The translations under genes and the position numbers were made by a program. Below, piece by piece: positions 7,547 to 17,836 of a stretch of 44,276 nucleotides of DNA. Positions within the stretch are counted from its first letter, which is position 1; the number at the start of each line of letters is the position of its first letter. Source of the DNA: JBFHDX01 sp041584475 (GTDB lineage Bacteria; Pseudomonadota; Alphaproteobacteria; UBA8366; JADFVY01); contig JBFHDX010000020.1 of the NCBI GenBank assembly GCA_041584475.1, forward strand, positions 1 through 44,276. The letters are read 5' to 3'. A model generated the notes under the pieces. It worked only from the letters and a program-made list of their open reading frames with translations. It did no database searches and was not told where the DNA came from.

Positions 7547-8569
7547 CTAGCGAACGACACCGCCGCGGCCCGATCGGGCCCCCGGGACGCGACGCCGGAC
7601 GTCATCGTCGTCGTCTGTGCCGGCCATCCGTTCGAGGTGGCGTCTGATGAGCGTCGTATCGTAATCGCCGTGCTCGCGGATCGTCCGTTCCCACAGAGAC
7701 ACGTCGGCGATGCGCTTCGGATTGTCGCGCAACAGCTGGACCTTGACGAAGGGACACCCGTGGTCGCGGATCAGAGCCCGCCAGGCCCAATGGGTCGAGT
7801 TCACCGGGGCGCCCGGGAACGTGCGGCCGGTTCCCTGCGCCACCTCCTGCGCGACGGCGTCTTCCAACAACTCGTACTCGCACAGGGCCGCGAGCTCGAA
7901 GCCCGCCCGGTGGAGACGCCGCGATAGTGCCACCTCTCCGCGCAGGATGACGACGTGTTTCAGGCGATGGTCCGGCAGCGCGCGCCAGAAATTCCGGAAC
8001 GCTTCGCTCTGCAGCACCGGTCTCTCGAAGACGAGGAAATAGCTCTGCAGATGCCGGCCGTAGCGGAGCGAATCGGTGATGCCCCAGACCGGCACCCCGC
8101 GCTTGTCCATCGCCCGGAAAACCCCGGCCAGGTCGCGAACCGGGCCGTAAACACTGTCGTTCGCCAGAATCAGTCGCTCGTACGAGGCGGGATCCTCGAC
8201 GCAGGCGAGACCATCGCGCCACGAACCGAAATCGTACCCGCGATTCTGCCGCGCCACGATCTTCGTGCAGTAGGGGCTGACCCGTCTCGCCGACGCCTCG
8301 GCGAATCCGGGCGCGGCGCTCACGAACACGATCTCGCAGCCGAGACCGGACAGCGCCGACAGGTAATGGACGACATAGTCGTCTACGAGCCCGTCGCGAT
8401 CGAAGTGGGCGAAAACACAAAGGATGCTCCGCGAGCCCGGCGTGACGCCCCCCGTCCGGATCACCGGTTCCTGCAGACGATCCGGCAGCAGGCGGCGCCA
8501 GGCGGCATCCAGCACCGCAAGGGCCTGGATGGCGAGGAACTTGAGCGCGTCGTATATCCGGGCCGGCAT
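7547..8569 (-). CDS. RgpF-like (rhamnan synthesis protein F family) protein
   Basis: This 340-residue protein matches the RgpF family associated with rhamnan and other rhamnose-containing glycans. Conserved blocks are AHFDRDGLVDDYVVHYL near residue 54, the family hallmark NRGYDFGSWRDGL near residue 109, and LILANDSVYGP near residue 135. The C-terminus ends in an aspartate run (TDDDDDVRRR) followed by a basic tail, which is probably disordered. It is probably a glycosyltransferase acting on rhamnose or a related deoxyhexose, fitting the rfbB gene of the same locus. It precedes nothing on its strand; the next gene upstream, a GT2, ends 13 bp before its ATG. Confidence 0.82.
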   Translation of the reverse strand: MPARIYDALKFLAIQALAVLDAAWRRLLPDRLQEPVIRTGGVTPGSRSILCVFAHFDRDGLVDDYVVHYLSALSGLGCEIVFVSAAPGFAEASARRVSPYCTKIVARQNRGYDFGSWRDGLACVEDPASYERLILANDSVYGPVRDLAGVFRAMDKRGVPVWGITDSLRYGRHLQSYFLVFERPVLQSEAFRNFWRALPDHRLKHVVILRGEVALSRRLHRAGFELAALCEYELLEDAVAQEVAQGTGRTFPGAPVNSTHWAWRALIRDHGCPFVKVQLLRDNPKRIADVSLWERTIREHGDYDTTLIRRHLERMAGTDDDDDVRRRVPGARSGRGGVVR

Positions 8570-8582
8570 CGCTCGCGTAGCC

Positions 8583-9539
8583 TCAGACCGCAGCCAGCAG
8601 CACGATGTTGGAGAGCGGGCCCGCCGTAAGGAACCGGTAGCTGATTATGGTCCGACGACGTGCGAAGAAGCCTTGCTCGCCGAGACCGGCAAAACGGACA
8701 ACCGAGTCCAGAACCGGGGGCGGCAGTCGAGTCCCGTAGCACCTTCCGAACGCGGCGGCCTGCTCCTGCGTCGCGGCGATCAGGGTCCGCGCTCGCCCGA
8801 AGGCGCGGCGCGGCGATCTGACCCCTCGCAGCAGCCAGGTCAGCAGTGTCTTGCGCTTGGCCCCCAGCGTGTTCGCGCCATGCTGACGATACAGGACGGT
8901 GGCGTCGGCCACGTATGCGATCCGCCCGTAGCTGACGGCGACGAGCGCCAGCCACCAGTCGTGCATGAGCGATTCCGGCGGGATCGGTCGCGAAAGCTCG
9001 ACGAGGCGCCGATTGCAGAGCGCGGCGCAACCCGTGACCACGTTCTGGATGAGGAGCCGGTTGATCGATTTCCCGAAATCGGGGTCGATCGATTGATATG
9101 CCCAGAATGACGGGTGCAGCTCCTCGAGGCCGGGTCCGACCACGCGCAGATCGCTGTGCACGAGCAGCGGCGCGTCGGCGCCAGTTTCGGATTCGAGCTT
9201 CCGCATTGCGCCGAGCAGCGTGTCGATCTTGCCTGGCAGCCAGACGTCGTCCTGATCGCAGAACATCACGTAGTCGGCGTCGGCTCGCTGCATCAGGCGG
9301 CTGAAATTGCCGCGGGCGCCCAGGCCGCAGGGCCCATCCTCGACGATCGCGATGCGCTCGGGCTCCAGCGCGGCATACCGACGCAGAATCGCCGGGGTTG
9401 CATCGGTCGATCCGTCGTCCCGCGCGAGCAGCCGCCAGTTGCCGTAGGTTTGGGCGCGCACCGAATCGAGTTGCTCGGCTAGGTACAGCTCGCCGTTGAA
9501 CGTTGCCAGGAGGATGTCGATGCGCGGCGAACCGGTCAT
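8583..9539 (-). CDS. GT2-family glycosyltransferase (rhamnosyltransferase-like)
   Basis: This 318-residue GT-A enzyme shows IDILLATFNGELYLAEQLDS, ARDDGSTDAT, and the metal-binding block MFCDQDDVWLPGKI near residue 92. This CDQDDVW pattern is common in bacterial rhamnosyltransferase-type GT2 proteins. The ATG at 9539 overlaps the stop of the upstream glycosyltransferase by 4 nt (ATGA), which fixes the start against a longer open frame. The C-terminus is rich in basic and hydrophobic residues and may sit on the membrane. It is part of a three-gene minus-strand unit GT4 - GT2 - rgpF-like. Confidence 0.9.
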   Translation of the reverse strand: MTGSPRIDILLATFNGELYLAEQLDSVRAQTYGNWRLLARDDGSTDATPAILRRYAALEPERIAIVEDGPCGLGARGNFSRLMQRADADYVMFCDQDDVWLPGKIDTLLGAMRKLESETGADAPLLVHSDLRVVGPGLEELHPSFWAYQSIDPDFGKSINRLLIQNVVTGCAALCNRRLVELSRPIPPESLMHDWWLALVAVSYGRIAYVADATVLYRQHGANTLGAKRKTLLTWLLRGVRSPRRAFGRARTLIAATQEQAAAFGRCYGTRLPPPVLDSVVRFAGLGEQGFFARRRTIISYRFLTAGPLSNIVLLAAV

Positions 9540-10654
9540 CGCACGGCCGATCCGATCAAGTCGCGAAACCGTGCGCCCACCTCGGCCGGTGCCAGCTTGC
9601 GCGCGATCTGTCGATGCAGCGGCGGCGGCGGCAGATCCTGGATCGAACCGCGCAATTCGCGGATGGCGTCGAGCAGCGCCGCGGGGTCGGCGGCCGGCAC
9701 CAGCCTTATGCCCGGTTGCTCCGGCTCCAGCAGTTCGCGGATTGCCGGCGAATCGCGCGTCACCAGCGGTACGCCGGACGAGAGGATCTGATACACCTTG
9801 TTCGGAATCACGCGGGCGGCCTTGCCCGAATCGCCGAAGATGCCAAGACATACGTCCGCCGCGGCGATATGATCCCGGAGCGAACGGTAATCGACCCATT
9901 CCAGCCAGTCGATCTCGACGTTCGCCTCTTCGATCATGCGCCGAATCCGAGGCTCCTCCTGGCCGTGCCCTATCAAGATCCAGCGGATCGGCTGGCCGCG
10001 CGCCAGCGCGGCTGCGTGCACGATGGTGTCGATGCCGTGCAGCGGTATGAATTGTCCATAGAACAGGACGGTCGTCGTGGCGTTCCCGCCGGACCGCGAC
10101 ACGACCGGCGGAAACCGCTCGGGTTCGACCCCGACGAACACGCTGCCGATCCGGTCAGCACGGAGGCCGTAGGTCTCGGCGAAGTATCGCCCGTGCGCCG
10201 CGGTATCGAGGACGACCCTCCGCGCCGCACGGCAGGCCAGCCATTCCAACGCGAAAACCAACGTCGCCAGCGGATTGCGACGGTGGATCAGGCGCCGGTC
10301 GTCGACCATCGTGTCGTAGAGCGAGAGGAACGCATCCCAGATGACCGGCGCCCGGCGCAACGCCGCAAACGGCCACAGCACCAGCACGTCAAGATGTCCG
10401 AGATACCCGACGACGACGGCGTCGTGCCTGGGGCAGCGGAGATAGCGCCAGATCAGCGCCGGGTAGGCCGCCAGCCATTTCGCCGCGAGCGAAATCCTGC
10501 GCGCAATGCCCGAGACGTAACCCTTGTCCTCGACGCCATGCCAGACGTCGCGGTGAATCTCCACGACGTCGACGCCGGCCTCGCGCAGCCCGCGCAGCAT
10601 GATGCGCGTGCGGGGCTTGCCCGTATCGTATGTTCCCCAGATTACGACGCGCAT
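9536..10654 (-). CDS. GT4-like glycosyltransferase
   Basis: This GT-B glycosyltransferase has 372 residues when started at MRVVIWGTYD; an in-frame GTG 21 nt upstream is an alternative. The N-terminal half contains the nucleotide-fold start and a hydrophobic stretch near residues 85-105 (AVVVGYLGHLDVLVLWPFAAL). The C-terminal domain has TTVLFYGQFIPLHGIDTIV, RWILIGHGQEEPRI, and VCLGIFGDSGKAARVIPNKVYQ with the donor-binding lysine and asparagine-rich helix, then LSSGVPLVTRDSPAIREL. It heads the minus-strand glycosyltransferase unit. Its substrate is unknown. Confidence 0.88.
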   Translation of the reverse strand: MRVVIWGTYDTGKPRTRIMLRGLREAGVDVVEIHRDVWHGVEDKGYVSGIARRISLAAKWLAAYPALIWRYLRCPRHDAVVVGYLGHLDVLVLWPFAALRRAPVIWDAFLSLYDTMVDDRRLIHRRNPLATLVFALEWLACRAARRVVLDTAAHGRYFAETYGLRADRIGSVFVGVEPERFPPVVSRSGGNATTTVLFYGQFIPLHGIDTIVHAAALARGQPIRWILIGHGQEEPRIRRMIEEANVEIDWLEWVDYRSLRDHIAAADVCLGIFGDSGKAARVIPNKVYQILSSGVPLVTRDSPAIRELLEPEQPGIRLVPAADPAALLDAIRELRGSIQDLPPPPLHRQIARKLAPAEVGARFRDLIGSAVR

Positions 10655-10718
10655 CGGATCCGGCCAGCGTTGCACTGGCCCTTGGTAGCCGACTCCTGGT
10701 TAACAGCGGGTTATGGTG

Positions 10719-10732
10719 ACCCCGTGCGGGGT
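10719..10732 (-). terminator. Weak hairpin downstream of the ferredoxin gene
   Basis: ACCCC (10719-10723) pairs with GGGGT (10728-10732) around a 4-nt loop, 14 bp past the ferredoxin stop. The stem is short and has no T-run, so it is only a possible end of the SUF transcript before the glycosyltransferase unit. Confidence 0.25.
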
Positions 10733-10746
10733 GCGACGTGCCGGCG

Positions 10747-11079
10747 TCAGTCCAGCAGCATGTTGTGGGTCTCGGCGGGCAGCGTCACCGTCAGCCCGTC
10801 GAGTTCCTCGCTCATCACGATCTGACAGCCCAGCCGCGACGTGCGCGTCAGGCCGAAGGCGAGGTCGAGCATGTCCTCCTCCTCCTCCTCGGGCTCACTG
10901 AGCTTCGCGTACCATTGCGGATCGACGATGACGTGACAGGTGGAGCAGGCAAGCGAGCCGCCGCAGGCACCCTCGATATCGATGTCGTTGTCGTGCGCTA
11001 TCTCGAGCAGCGAGAGGCCGACGGGAGCCTCGACTTCCCGGCGGGTGCCATCGGGTTCTATGAAGGTCATTCTTGGCAT
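10747..11079 (-). CDS. fdx: 2Fe-2S ferredoxin (adrenodoxin type)
   Basis: This 110-residue ferredoxin has the cluster ligands C39, C45, C48 and C85 (CGGSLACSTCH and LGCQ), the vertebrate/ISC-type spacing C-x5-C-x2-C-x36-C. The final HNMLLD is typical of the group. A run of glutamates (residues 64-68) sits on the acidic partner-docking helix. It is the last gene of the SUF operon, 87 bp after sufA, and likely serves as electron donor or cluster acceptor in Fe-S assembly. The start ATG at 11079 gives the expected family length. Confidence 0.93.
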   Translation of the reverse strand: MPRMTFIEPDGTRREVEAPVGLSLLEIAHDNDIDIEGACGGSLACSTCHVIVDPQWYAKLSEPEEEEEDMLDLAFGLTRTSRLGCQIVMSEELDGLTVTLPAETHNMLLD

Positions 11080-11166
11080 GGTTCAGGAGATCTTGCCCCG
11101 CCCGCATCGATCGGCTGTCACGACCGGCCCCGCCCGGCCCTATGTCGCCCCTAGCCGTTGCCGTGG

Positions 11167-11505
11167 TCAGGTGTGGAACGATTCGCCGCAGCCGCAGGTT
11201 CCCTTGGCGTTCGGATTGTTGAACACGAAACGGGAGGAAAGCTTGTCCTCGACCCAGTCCATCTCGGAGCCCAGCAGGAACATGGTCGCCGCCGGGTCGA
11301 TGAAGACGGTGACGCCCTTGTCCTCGACCACCTCCTCGAACGGCTTCTGCTCCTCGGCGTACTCCATGACGTAGCTCATGCCGGAACAGCCGCGCGTGTT
11401 GATGCCGACACGCACGCCGATCACGGGCTTCGTGCTCTTGGCCATCAGCTCCTTGACGCGCGCCGCGGCGGCATCCGTCAACGTCATTGCCTTCGGTCTC
11501 TCCAT
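11167..11505 (-). CDS. sufA: A-type Fe-S carrier (SufA/IscA/HesB family)
   Basis: This 112-residue A-type carrier protein receives clusters from the SufBCD scaffold and passes them to targets. The three cluster cysteines are visible: one in NTRGCSGMSY and two in the C-terminal CGCGESF. The ATG at 11505 is preferred because GGGGAGAG lies 8 nt upstream and the family normally begins a few residues before MTLTDAA. An in-frame ATG at 11556 would add 17 residues. It is second to last in the suf operon, 63 bp after sufT. Confidence 0.93.
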   Translation of the reverse strand: MERPKAMTLTDAAAARVKELMAKSTKPVIGVRVGINTRGCSGMSYVMEYAEEQKPFEEVVEDKGVTVFIDPAATMFLLGSEMDWVEDKLSSRFVFNNPNAKGTCGCGESFHT

Positions 11506-11568
11506 TCCCTTCTCTCCCCGGGCGCCTTGCGCCGACTCAGAGCGGTTCAGTGCCATGTCGTGTCGCCT

Positions 11569-11970
11569 TCAGGCGATGTCCAGCAGCATTTTCGCATCGT
11601 CCGACATGCGGTCGGGCGTCCACGGCGGATCCCAGACGAGCGTCACCTCCACCTCGCCCACGCCGTCGACCGCGGCGACCGCATCGGCCACCCAGTGCGG
11701 CAGCTCGCCGGCCACCGGGCAGGCCGGCGCCGTCAGCGTCATCTCGATCTTGACGGTCCCGTCGCTGCCGATATCGAGGTCGTAAATGAGCCCGAGGTCA
11801 TAGATATTCACCGGGATTTCCGGATCGTGCACGGTCTGCAGCGCGGCGACGACCGCGTCGCCAGCGGCAACGGTCTCGCCGGCGGGCAATGGCGAGCCGG
11901 CACGCGCCGTGCCCTCGGCGGGCGACGAGAGCTGCATGAAGTCATGGAACGTGGCGCCCTGCTGGGACAT
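11569..11970 (-). CDS. sufT: SUF assembly protein SufT (DUF59/MIP18 family)
   Basis: This 133-residue protein contains the DUF59/MIP18 core, with DPEIPVNIYDLGLIYDLDI near residue 49, the conserved cysteine in LTAPACPVAG, and the C-terminal VTLVWDPPWTPDRMSDDAK block typical of SufT. SufT acts in Fe-S cluster maturation when demand is high, by a mechanism that is still debated. The N-terminal 35 residues are low-complexity and probably disordered. It begins 3 bp after the sufU stop, so it is translated from the same transcript. Confidence 0.92.
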   Translation of the reverse strand: MSQQGATFHDFMQLSSPAEGTARAGSPLPAGETVAAGDAVVAALQTVHDPEIPVNIYDLGLIYDLDIGSDGTVKIEMTLTAPACPVAGELPHWVADAVAAVDGVGEVEVTLVWDPPWTPDRMSDDAKMLLDIA

Positions 11971-11973
11971 CGT

Positions 11974-12453
11974 TCAGGCACCTTCGCCGGTTTCCGTTGA
12001 GACCTCTTCCACGCCCTTCGTCGCGGCGTTCATCGTGTGCCAGGCCAGCGTCACACACTTGACCCTTATCGGGAACTCTCGGACCCCCGACAACACCTGG
12101 AGCCGGTCGGCGTCGTCCTGAGTGATACCCGCAAGTGCGTCCTCGTCGCCTGTCGTGCACATGTTGTGGAAGCCCGCAAACATGCTGCGCGCCTGATCGA
12201 TCGTCTTGCCCTGGAGGATCTCCGTCATGAGCGATGCCGAGGCCACGGATATGGCGCATCCCCTGCCGACGAAGCTGGCGTCGGTGATAACACCGTTGCC
12301 GTCGGTCTCGACAAACACTTCGAGCTGATCGCCGCACATCGGATTGTCGCCACGCGCATGGTGCTTCGCGTGCTCGATGGCCCGGAAATTCCTCGGGCTC
12401 TTGCCATGATCCAGGATCACCTCCTGGTAGAGCTCTCGCAGTTCGTCGAACAT
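11974..12453 (-). CDS. sufU: SufU, zinc-dependent sulfurtransferase partner of SufS
   Basis: This 159-residue IscU-fold protein has the zinc and sulfur-relay ligands C40 and D42 (NPMCGD), C66 (GRGCAIS) and C133 (RVKCVTLAW). The long GDEDALAG-containing insertion before the last cysteine is the region that distinguishes SufU from IscU. SufU accepts persulfide sulfur from SufS, the role played by SufE in E. coli. It overlaps sufS by one base (TGATG), so it is translationally coupled. There is no sufE in the operon. Confidence 0.9.
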   Translation of the reverse strand: MFDELRELYQEVILDHGKSPRNFRAIEHAKHHARGDNPMCGDQLEVFVETDGNGVITDASFVGRGCAISVASASLMTEILQGKTIDQARSMFAGFHNMCTTGDEDALAGITQDDADRLQVLSGVREFPIRVKCVTLAWHTMNAATKGVEEVSTETGEGA

Positions 12454-13706
12454 CAGCCGAAGAACTCCCGTACCGCCTCCAGCGCGCTCGCCAGGCTGTC
12501 GACCTCGGATCGCGTGTTGTAGACGCCGAACGAGGCGCGCGCGGTGGCGGCGACGCCCAGCCGGTCCATGAGCGGCTGCGCACAGTGATGTCCGACGCGG
12601 ATCGCCACACCGGCGCGATCGACGAGTGTGCCGACATCATGCGGATGGGCGCAGTCCATCGTGAACGAGACGACGCTCGCCTTCCCCGGCGCCGTGCCGA
12701 TGATCCTCAGGCCGTCGATCGACGAGAGCCGCTGCGTCGCATAGGTCAGCAGATCGTGCTCGTGCGCGGCGATGGCATCCATGCCCAGCCCGATCACGTA
12801 GTCGATCGCCGCGGCGAGCCCCACCGACTGGGCGATCGCCGGCGTACCGGCCTCGAACTTGTGAGGCAGATCGGCCCATTCCGCGCGCTCGAAGCTGACG
12901 CTGCGGATCATCTCGCCGCCGCCCATATAGGGGGGCATCGCATCGAGGAGGGCTTCCTTGCCGTAGAGCACGCCGATCCCCGACGGCCCATACAGCTTGT
13001 GGCCCGAGAACGCGTAGAAGTCGCAGTCCAGATCGCGGACGTCGACGGGCAGGTGGGTCACGGCCTGCGCGCCGTCGAGCAATACCAGCGCCCCGGCGTC
13101 ATGGGCCAGACGCGTGATCCGCGCGACCGGCGTGACGCTGCCGAGCGCATTCGACATGTGGGTGATCGCGACCAGGCGGGTTTTCGGCCCGAGCAGCGCA
13201 GCGAATTCGTCGATCAGCAACTCGCCCTCGTCGGAGACCGGCGCAACGCGGATCACCACCTCCTTCTCGTCCCGCAGGAACTGCCAGGGGATGATGTTCG
13301 AGTGATGCTCCATTTCCGAGATGACGATTTCGTCACCCGGCTTCAGGCTGCTCCGCCCCCATGCGGCGGCGACGAGATTGATCGACTCCGTGGCGTTGCG
13401 CGTGAACACGATCTCGCGCGCGCTGCCGGCGTTGAGGAAGCGGCGCACGGTCTCCCGCGCCGCCTCCATGCGGTCGGTTGCGACCTGGCTCAGATGATAG
13501 ATGCCGCGGTGCACGTTGGCGTACTCGTGCTCGTAGATGTACCGCTCGGCGTCCAGGACCTGGCGCGGCTTCTGCGCCGAGGCCGCGCTGTCGAGAAAGA
13601 CCAGCGGCTTGCCGTGCACGGTGCGCGACAGGATCGGGAAATCGCGGCGCACCGCCTCGACGTCTAGCGCCGGCGCCGGCACAAGCGTTTCTGCTTCCGC
13701 CCTCAT
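12453..13706 (-). CDS. sufS: SufS cysteine desulfurase (class II)
   Basis: This PLP enzyme (417 residues) removes sulfur from cysteine and delivers it as a persulfide for cluster assembly. The PLP lysine is K237 (FSGHKLYGPSG), and the catalytic cysteine C375 lies in RVGHHCAQPLM, the class II signature. HRGIYHLS and ATESINLVA are also typical of the family. The ATG at 13706 overlaps the sufD stop by 4 nt, which decides it against the longer open frame. It is paired with SufU directly downstream. Confidence 0.96.
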   Translation of the reverse strand: MRAEAETLVPAPALDVEAVRRDFPILSRTVHGKPLVFLDSAASAQKPRQVLDAERYIYEHEYANVHRGIYHLSQVATDRMEAARETVRRFLNAGSAREIVFTRNATESINLVAAAWGRSSLKPGDEIVISEMEHHSNIIPWQFLRDEKEVVIRVAPVSDEGELLIDEFAALLGPKTRLVAITHMSNALGSVTPVARITRLAHDAGALVLLDGAQAVTHLPVDVRDLDCDFYAFSGHKLYGPSGIGVLYGKEALLDAMPPYMGGGEMIRSVSFERAEWADLPHKFEAGTPAIAQSVGLAAAIDYVIGLGMDAIAAHEHDLLTYATQRLSSIDGLRIIGTAPGKASVVSFTMDCAHPHDVGTLVDRAGVAIRVGHHCAQPLMDRLGVAATARASFGVYNTRSEVDSLASALEAVREFFG

Positions 13707-15052
13707 GCTCCGCTCTCCTCCGTCGACCGGTGCCGGGCTTCGACCCAGCCGCTGACGTAATCGCCGAAAAGCCGGACCAGCGTCGCATCGCGCAGCTGCT
13801 CGATGGCTTCTCCGACGAACGCCGACACGAGCATGTCGCGGGCCGTCGCCTCGTCGATGCCCCGGCTGCGCATATAGAACAGCTCGGCATCGCTGAGCTC
13901 TCCCACCGTCGCGCCGTGGCTGCACTTGACGTCGTCGGCGTAGATCTCGAGTTCCGGCTTGGTGTCGATCTCGGCGTCGCGCGACAGCAGCAACGTCTTG
14001 TTGAGCTGGTGGCCGTTGGTCTGCTGTGCGTCGCGGTGGACGACGATTCGGCCCTGGAACACGCCGCGCGCCCGTTCGTCCAGAACGCCCTTGTAGACTT
14101 CCCTCGACAGGCTGCCCGGCGCCCGGTGGTCGATCACCGTCGTGTTGTCGATATGCTGCCGGCCGCTTCCCAGATAGGCGCCATTGAGCCGGCATTCCGC
14201 TCCGCTGCCGATGATCGACGCATGGATTTCGTCGCGCGACAACGCGCCGCCACGCTGCAGCACGAAACCGTCATAGACGGCCCCATTGCCGATCGACACG
14301 CGCGCCAGTGCGATGTGAAAGCCCTCGGAACCTTCGTTCTGAAGCTTTGCGCGCGTCAGCTTGGCTTCGTCCTGCAGCGTCACGTCGGTCACTCCGTTAG
14401 AGAAATACGGCCCTCGACCGGCAGCGACGTGGCTCTCGACAAGCGTCGCGCGGCTGCCCCTGCCGGCGACGACGAGATTGCGCGGATAGGCGGCGACTGC
14501 GCGTCCCGCCGCAGGAACGCCCACCGAGATGAGATGGATCGGCGTCGCGACCTCGGCGCCGTCGGCAAAATCGAGGACGATGCCGTCTTCCAGGAACGCG
14601 GCGTTGAGAGCTGCGAGCGCGCCGTCGCGATCGTGCGAGACCGGGGCAATCCGGCCTTCGAGCGACGCGGGGTCCCGGGTCAGCGTTTCAGCAAGCCCGG
14701 ATACCGTGACGCCGTCGGGGATCCGGTCCATATCCGACAGATCGCGGCGCAAGCGGCCGTTCACCAGCACGATCCGACAGGCGCCGTCGAGCGCGAGCGC
14801 ATCGGCCGGAATTGCGTCGAGCGCCGCCGACGAGTCCTCGTCGGCCGGTTCGAACCCCAGCTTCGCCAACGCGTTCAAGTTCGTATATTTCCATGCCTCG
14901 ACCCGGCGCGTCGGCAGGCCCGCGGCCCGAAAGGCCTCGATCCCGGCGCGCCGCAATCCGGTCAGCCAGGCGACGTCGGCGCCGGGCAGCCGTCGCGCGG
15001 CGGTGTCAAACCCGTCGCCGAGGGTCGTGTCTCCTGTCGTCCTCCGAACCAT
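13703..15052 (-). CDS. sufD: SufD, Fe-S scaffold subunit
   Basis: SufD (449 residues) forms the SufBC2D scaffold. N-terminal features are GLPTRRVEAWKYTNL near residue 44, a standard SufD block. The C-terminal half is a parallel beta-helix with KPELEIYADDVKCSHGATVG and the terminal LFYMRSRGIDEATARDMLVSAF, in which the conserved histidine of the SufB-SufD interface sits (CSHG). It lies 14 bp after sufC and overlaps sufS by 4 nt. Confidence 0.95.
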   Translation of the reverse strand: MVRRTTGDTTLGDGFDTAARRLPGADVAWLTGLRRAGIEAFRAAGLPTRRVEAWKYTNLNALAKLGFEPADEDSSAALDAIPADALALDGACRIVLVNGRLRRDLSDMDRIPDGVTVSGLAETLTRDPASLEGRIAPVSHDRDGALAALNAAFLEDGIVLDFADGAEVATPIHLISVGVPAAGRAVAAYPRNLVVAGRGSRATLVESHVAAGRGPYFSNGVTDVTLQDEAKLTRAKLQNEGSEGFHIALARVSIGNGAVYDGFVLQRGGALSRDEIHASIIGSGAECRLNGAYLGSGRQHIDNTTVIDHRAPGSLSREVYKGVLDERARGVFQGRIVVHRDAQQTNGHQLNKTLLLSRDAEIDTKPELEIYADDVKCSHGATVGELSDAELFYMRSRGIDEATARDMLVSAFVGEAIEQLRDATLVRLFGDYVSGWVEARHRSTEESGA

Positions 15053-15066
15053 TCGCTTTTCGTCCC

Positions 15067-15825
15067 TCAGGCTGCCTGCGCGCCAGAGAATTGCGCGTAG
15101 CCCTTCTCTTCCAGCTCGAGCGCCAGTTCCTTGCCGCCGGACTTGACGATCCGGCCGTCGGCGAGAACGTGGACACGGTCGGGCACGATGTGGTCGAGCA
15201 GCCGCTGGTAATGCGTGATAACCAATGTCGCCCGGGCCGGATCGCGCAGCTTGTTCACGCCGTCGGCGACGATTCGCAGCGCGTCGATGTCGAGCCCCGA
15301 ATCGGTCTCGTCGAGCACCGCCAGCCGGGGCTCGAGCACGGCCATCTGCAGCACTTCGTTGCGCTTCTTCTCGCCGCCGGAAAACCCGACATTGACCGCG
15401 CGCTTCAGCATCTCGTCGCCGATGCCGAGCGGTTTCGCCTTCTCGCGCACGAATTTGAGAAACTGCATGGCGTCGAGCTCGGCCTCGCCGCGAACCTTGC
15501 GCAACGAATTCAACGCGGTCTTGAGAAACGTCGTACCGGAAACGCCGGGGATCTCCACCGGATACTGGAAAGCCAGGAACAGGCCGGCGCAGGCGCGCTC
15601 TTCGGGCTCCATCTCGAGGATATCTTGGCCATCGAACAGAACCTGCCCTTCGGTTACGTCGTAGCCCTTCCGCCCCGCGATCACGTAGCTCAGCGTGCTC
15701 TTGCCGGCGCCGTTCGGACCCATGAGCGCGTGCACCTCGCCGGGCTCGATCGCAAGCTCGAGGCCCTTGAGGATCGGCTTGCCGTCGACGGTCACGTGCA
15801 GGTTGCGAATTTCCAGCATTGCCAT
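15067..15825 (-). CDS. sufC: SufC, scaffold ATPase
   Basis: This ABC-type ATPase (252 residues) drives conformational change in SufBCD. It has Walker A GPNGAGKST, the Q-loop (AFQYPVEIPG), signature SGGEKKRNE, and Walker B LAVLDETDSGLD with the SufC-specific DE-T-DSGLD. The ATG at 15825 (MAMLEIRNLHV) is chosen over an upstream in-frame extension to 15894, because CGGAGAACGG lies at a normal distance and the extension is unlike SufC. It follows sufB by 37 bp. Confidence 0.96.
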   Translation of the reverse strand: MAMLEIRNLHVTVDGKPILKGLELAIEPGEVHALMGPNGAGKSTLSYVIAGRKGYDVTEGQVLFDGQDILEMEPEERACAGLFLAFQYPVEIPGVSGTTFLKTALNSLRKVRGEAELDAMQFLKFVREKAKPLGIGDEMLKRAVNVGFSGGEKKRNEVLQMAVLEPRLAVLDETDSGLDIDALRIVADGVNKLRDPARATLVITHYQRLLDHIVPDRVHVLADGRIVKSGGKELALELEEKGYAQFSGAQAA

Positions 15826-15862
15826 GTTGAGTCCGTTCTCCGTTCCTAGCTTGCCGCGGAAT

Positions 15863-17317
<1,455 letters not shown>

Positions 17318-17362
17318 TTCCATACTCCCAACGTCTTGCAATACTGCCGAATGTAATCCGGT

Positions 17363-17821
17363 TCAGGTCTCGTTCGCCCGTGCCGCGCTCGTGACGCGCC
17401 GCGGCATGTCGATGAAATTCGGCGGTGCCGCGATCTCGGCCAGCGACATCGATTCCAGCGTCCGGTTGACTGCCGCATTCACGCGATCCCAGCAGCCGCG
17501 GATCGGGCACAGGCTCTCGACCGTACAACCGACCGCGCCGTCGACGCAGGCGGTCACCGCCACCGGGCCTTCCAGCGCTGCTATGATGTCCGCGACGCTT
17601 ATCTCGTCAGCGGCCCGGGATAACGCGTAACCGCCGTGGATGCCGCGCTGCGACGTAACGAGGCCGCCTCGCGCCATGCGCTTCAGGATCTTCGCCACGG
17701 TCGGCGCCGGCAGACCGGCCGCGCTCGCCAGATCGGGTGCGGTCACGACCGCGTCTCGCGCCTGCGCGAGCTGCGCCATGATGACCACCCCGTAGTCGGT
17801 CATTCTACTGATCTTAAACAA
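17363..17821 (-). CDS. sufR: Rrf2-family Fe-S-sensing regulator of the suf operon
   Basis: This 152-residue Rrf2 winged-helix protein is of the kind that heads proteobacterial suf operons. The N-terminal helix-turn-helix reads MTDYGVVIMAQLA...APDLASAAGLPAPTVAKILKRMARGG, with a wing at QRGIHGGYALSR. Four cysteines, C92, C99, C105 and C110 (CVDGAVGC, LCPIRGCW), are candidates for an Fe-S cluster. The start is the TTG at 17821, giving the usual M(F/L)KISRMTDY N-terminus; the ATG at 17803 would drop six conserved residues. It likely represses suf when cluster supply is good. The upstream direct repeat is its probable operator. The symbol is by role, since this is not the cyanobacterial DeoR-type SufR. 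Confidence 0.85.
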   Translation of the reverse strand: MFKISRMTDYGVVIMAQLAQARDAVVTAPDLASAAGLPAPTVAKILKRMARGGLVTSQRGIHGGYALSRAADEISVADIIAALEGPVAVTACVDGAVGCTVESLCPIRGCWDRVNAAVNRTLESMSLAEIAAPPNFIDMPRRVTSAARANET

Positions 17822-17836
17822 CTTTCCAAAACCGTA

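Noticed and set aside
11974..12453. Gene as iscU rather than sufU
   Set aside because: It is coupled to sufS, has the SufU-type insertion before the last cysteine, and lies with no hscA/hscB.
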